A DNA stretch of 6,334 bases. Source: an uncultured Eubacteriales bacterium. GTDB taxonomy: Bacteria > Bacillota_A > Clostridia > Oscillospirales > Oscillospiraceae. The position numbers and the translations under genes were made by a program. Shown here piece by piece: positions 5,087 through 6,334 of the stretch (its first letter is position 1; the number at the start of each line of letters is the position of its first letter). Where the stretch lies: assembly GCA_949747935.1 (NCBI GenBank), contig CATKHE010000167.1:1-6334 (forward strand), in the 5' to 3' direction. The notes under the pieces are model-generated. The model was not told where the DNA came from and did no database searches. It worked only from the letters and a program-made list of their open reading frames with translations.

Positions 5087-6334
5087 ACGGCGGCCGCCCT
5101 TCTCTCAGGCTTGGCCAGCGTGATGTTGCCTAGGGACTGAATCTGCACGTCGCTGGTAATCTCATTGAAGGAAAGCACATAGACACTGGGATAGAACTGG
5201 GCCAGCATCCGGCTGAGATAGACCCGGATCACCTGACTGGTGAGGACAATAGGGGTTTGGGACAGATCGCTGAATTTTTTCAGGTAGTCGGCCAGTTGGG
5301 TCACAATGGTCTGCATCAGGTCGGGGCCCATGGCCAGATAAATTCCCTGTTCGTTTTTGCTCAGGGAGCTGATGACGCGCTTCTCCACCTCCGCGTCCAG
5401 GGTGACCACCCGGAGCTGACCATGTTCGCAGAAACGTCGGGTAATGGTGCGGCTGAGGGCCACGCGGATGTTCTCGCACACCATATCCAGGTCCTTGGTG
5501 GTCATCAGGGAATCCACCGCGGTCTCCAGGATGGTGCCCAGGTCCCGGACAGGGACCCCCTCCTTCAGCAGGCTTCTCAGGATGCGCTCCAGGTTGGCGT
5601 AGGACAGCACATTGGGAATGGCCTCCTCCACCAGCTCGGGGGCGGTACGCTTCAGGTTCTCCACCAGCTGCATGACCTCCGCCCGTCCCAACAGCTCGTA
5701 GGCGTGGCGGCGGACCACCTCGCTCAGGTGGGTCTGCATGACGGACAGCGGGTCGATTACGGTGTAGCCGTAAATTTCCGCCATCTCTTTGTTCTCGGGC
5801 AGAATCCACCGGGAGGGAATGCCGTAGGCGGGCTCGATGGTCTCAATGCCGTCGATCTCCCCGGCGGGGTTGGAGGGCTCCAGGGCCAGGTAGTAGTCCA
5901 CCAGAATTTCGCCCCGGGCCACCTCCTCGCCCTTGATCTTCACCACATATTGGTTGGTGCCCAGGGCGGAGGAGTCGTGGAGGCGGATGGATGGGATGAC
6001 AAAGCCCATGTCCTGGGCGTACTGCCGGCGGAAAATAACAATACGGCTGATGAGCTTGCCGCCGCTGCTCTCGTCCACCAGGGGGATCAGGCTGTAGCCA
6101 AACTCCATCTCGATGGGGTCTACCGTCAGCAGCCCATATACGTTGTTGATATCCTTGTAGTAGTCAGTCTCGCTGGGGGCGGCCGCCATCGCGGCCTCCG
6201 CAGGCTCTTCCGCCTGGGCCAGCTCGACGGTCTCCTTCCGCTCCAGCCGGCCGGTCATCATAAAGCCCAGCACGGTCAGGCCAATGCCCACAAACATCAG
6301 GGGGATGGTGGGGGTGCCGGGGATGACGCCCAGG
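5083..6334 (-). CDS. flhA: Flagellar export gate protein FlhA, C-terminal part (5' end outside the window)
   Basis: 416 residues are visible, reading from the window edge to the TGA at 5083-5085; FlhA is usually near 690 residues, so roughly 270-280 N-terminal residues, including most membrane helices, are missing. The visible part begins LGVIPGTPTIPL, the conserved stretch before the last transmembrane helix (about visible residues 9-32). An Ala/Glu-rich linker follows (about 33-55). The cytoplasmic domain has DPIEMEFGYSL (72-82), the IRLHDSS strand, EPAYGIP (167-173), the TVIDPLSVMQTHLSEVV region around 191-207 and the LLKEGVPVRDLGTILE helix. FlhA forms the nonameric ring of the flagellar type III export gate, and its cytoplasmic domain docks substrate-chaperone complexes. 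The ATG at 6297 is internal and not the start. It overlaps fliA by 4 bp. Confidence 0.97.
   Translation of the reverse strand, partial: LGVIPGTPTIPLMFVGIGLTVLGFMMTGRLERKETVELAQAEEPAEAAMAAAPSETDYYKDINNVYGLLTVDPIEMEFGYSLIPLVDESSGGKLISRIVIFRRQYAQDMGFVIPSIRLHDSSALGTNQYVVKIKGEEVARGEILVDYYLALEPSNPAGEIDGIETIEPAYGIPSRWILPENKEMAEIYGYTVIDPLSVMQTHLSEVVRRHAYELLGRAEVMQLVENLKRTAPELVEEAIPNVLSYANLERILRSLLKEGVPVRDLGTILETAVDSLMTTKDLDMVCENIRVALSRTITRRFCEHGQLRVVTLDAEVEKRVISSLSKNEQGIYLAMGPDLMQTIVTQLADYLKKFSDLSQTPIVLTSQVIRVYLSRMLAQFYPSVYVLSFNEITSDVQIQSLGNITLAKPERRAAAV

Noticed and set aside
4328..5140. Plus-strand reading frame opposite fliA (about 270 codons), and similar ones at 2077-2715, 2862-3527 and 3409-3861
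   Set aside because: All lie antisense to genes with full-length family matches. They show no good ribosome binding site and have low-complexity translations typical of shadows in GC-rich sequence.
5083..6297. A 404-residue FlhA starting at the ATG at 6297
   Set aside because: The frame continues to the window edge and encodes LGVIPGTPTIPL, a conserved FlhA stretch just before this Met, so the Met is internal and the gene is cut by the window.

Overview
This window is a GC-rich (about 60% by eye) stretch of a flagellar and chemotaxis gene cluster. It most likely comes from a motile clostridial Firmicute. The evidence is a CheC + CheD + CheV adaptation set, a SigD/FliA-type sigma factor, strong AGGAGG-like ribosome binding sites, and GC-rich coding as in flagellated gut Oscillospiraceae. 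The genus cannot be read from the sequence alone.

Layout. From the right edge to about position 551, seven genes run leftward on the minus strand with very tight spacing: flhA (5' part cut off by the window edge), fliA/sigD, two FlgF/FlgG-family rod genes, cheC, cheD and cheV. flhA and fliA overlap by 4 bp and cheC and cheD by 8 bp. The other gaps are 22, 64, 20 and 55 bp, so the block reads as one operon. At the left edge a plus-strand gene, open at its 5' end, converges on cheV. It encodes a C-terminal ComFB domain behind repeated FliM/FliN-like peptides on Pro/Glu-rich linkers. A compact bidirectional terminator (524-552) and a perfect 30-bp palindrome (494-523) separate the two transcription units. 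There is no gene-free stretch longer than 300 bases.

How the genes fit together. FlhA is the export-gate component of the flagellar type III apparatus. FliA directs RNA polymerase to late flagellar and chemotaxis promoters. The two rod proteins are exported to build the axial rod. CheC (CheY-P phosphatase), CheD (receptor glutamine deamidase that pairs with CheC) and CheV (CheW-receiver coupling protein) are the adaptation arm of a Bacillus-type chemotaxis pathway. CheA, CheY, CheB, CheR and the receptors are outside the window.

Most interesting signals. (1) The ComFB protein carries tandem MSQDDIEAML peptides that resemble the N-terminal CheY-binding motif of FliM/FliN (LSQxEIDALL). This suggests a link between a ComFB cyclic-dinucleotide sensor and the motor switch or CheY. 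(2) The first catalytic site of CheC has Ser where the family has Asn, while the second site is intact. (3) fliA directly follows flhA with no flhF/flhG between them, unlike the Bacillus order.
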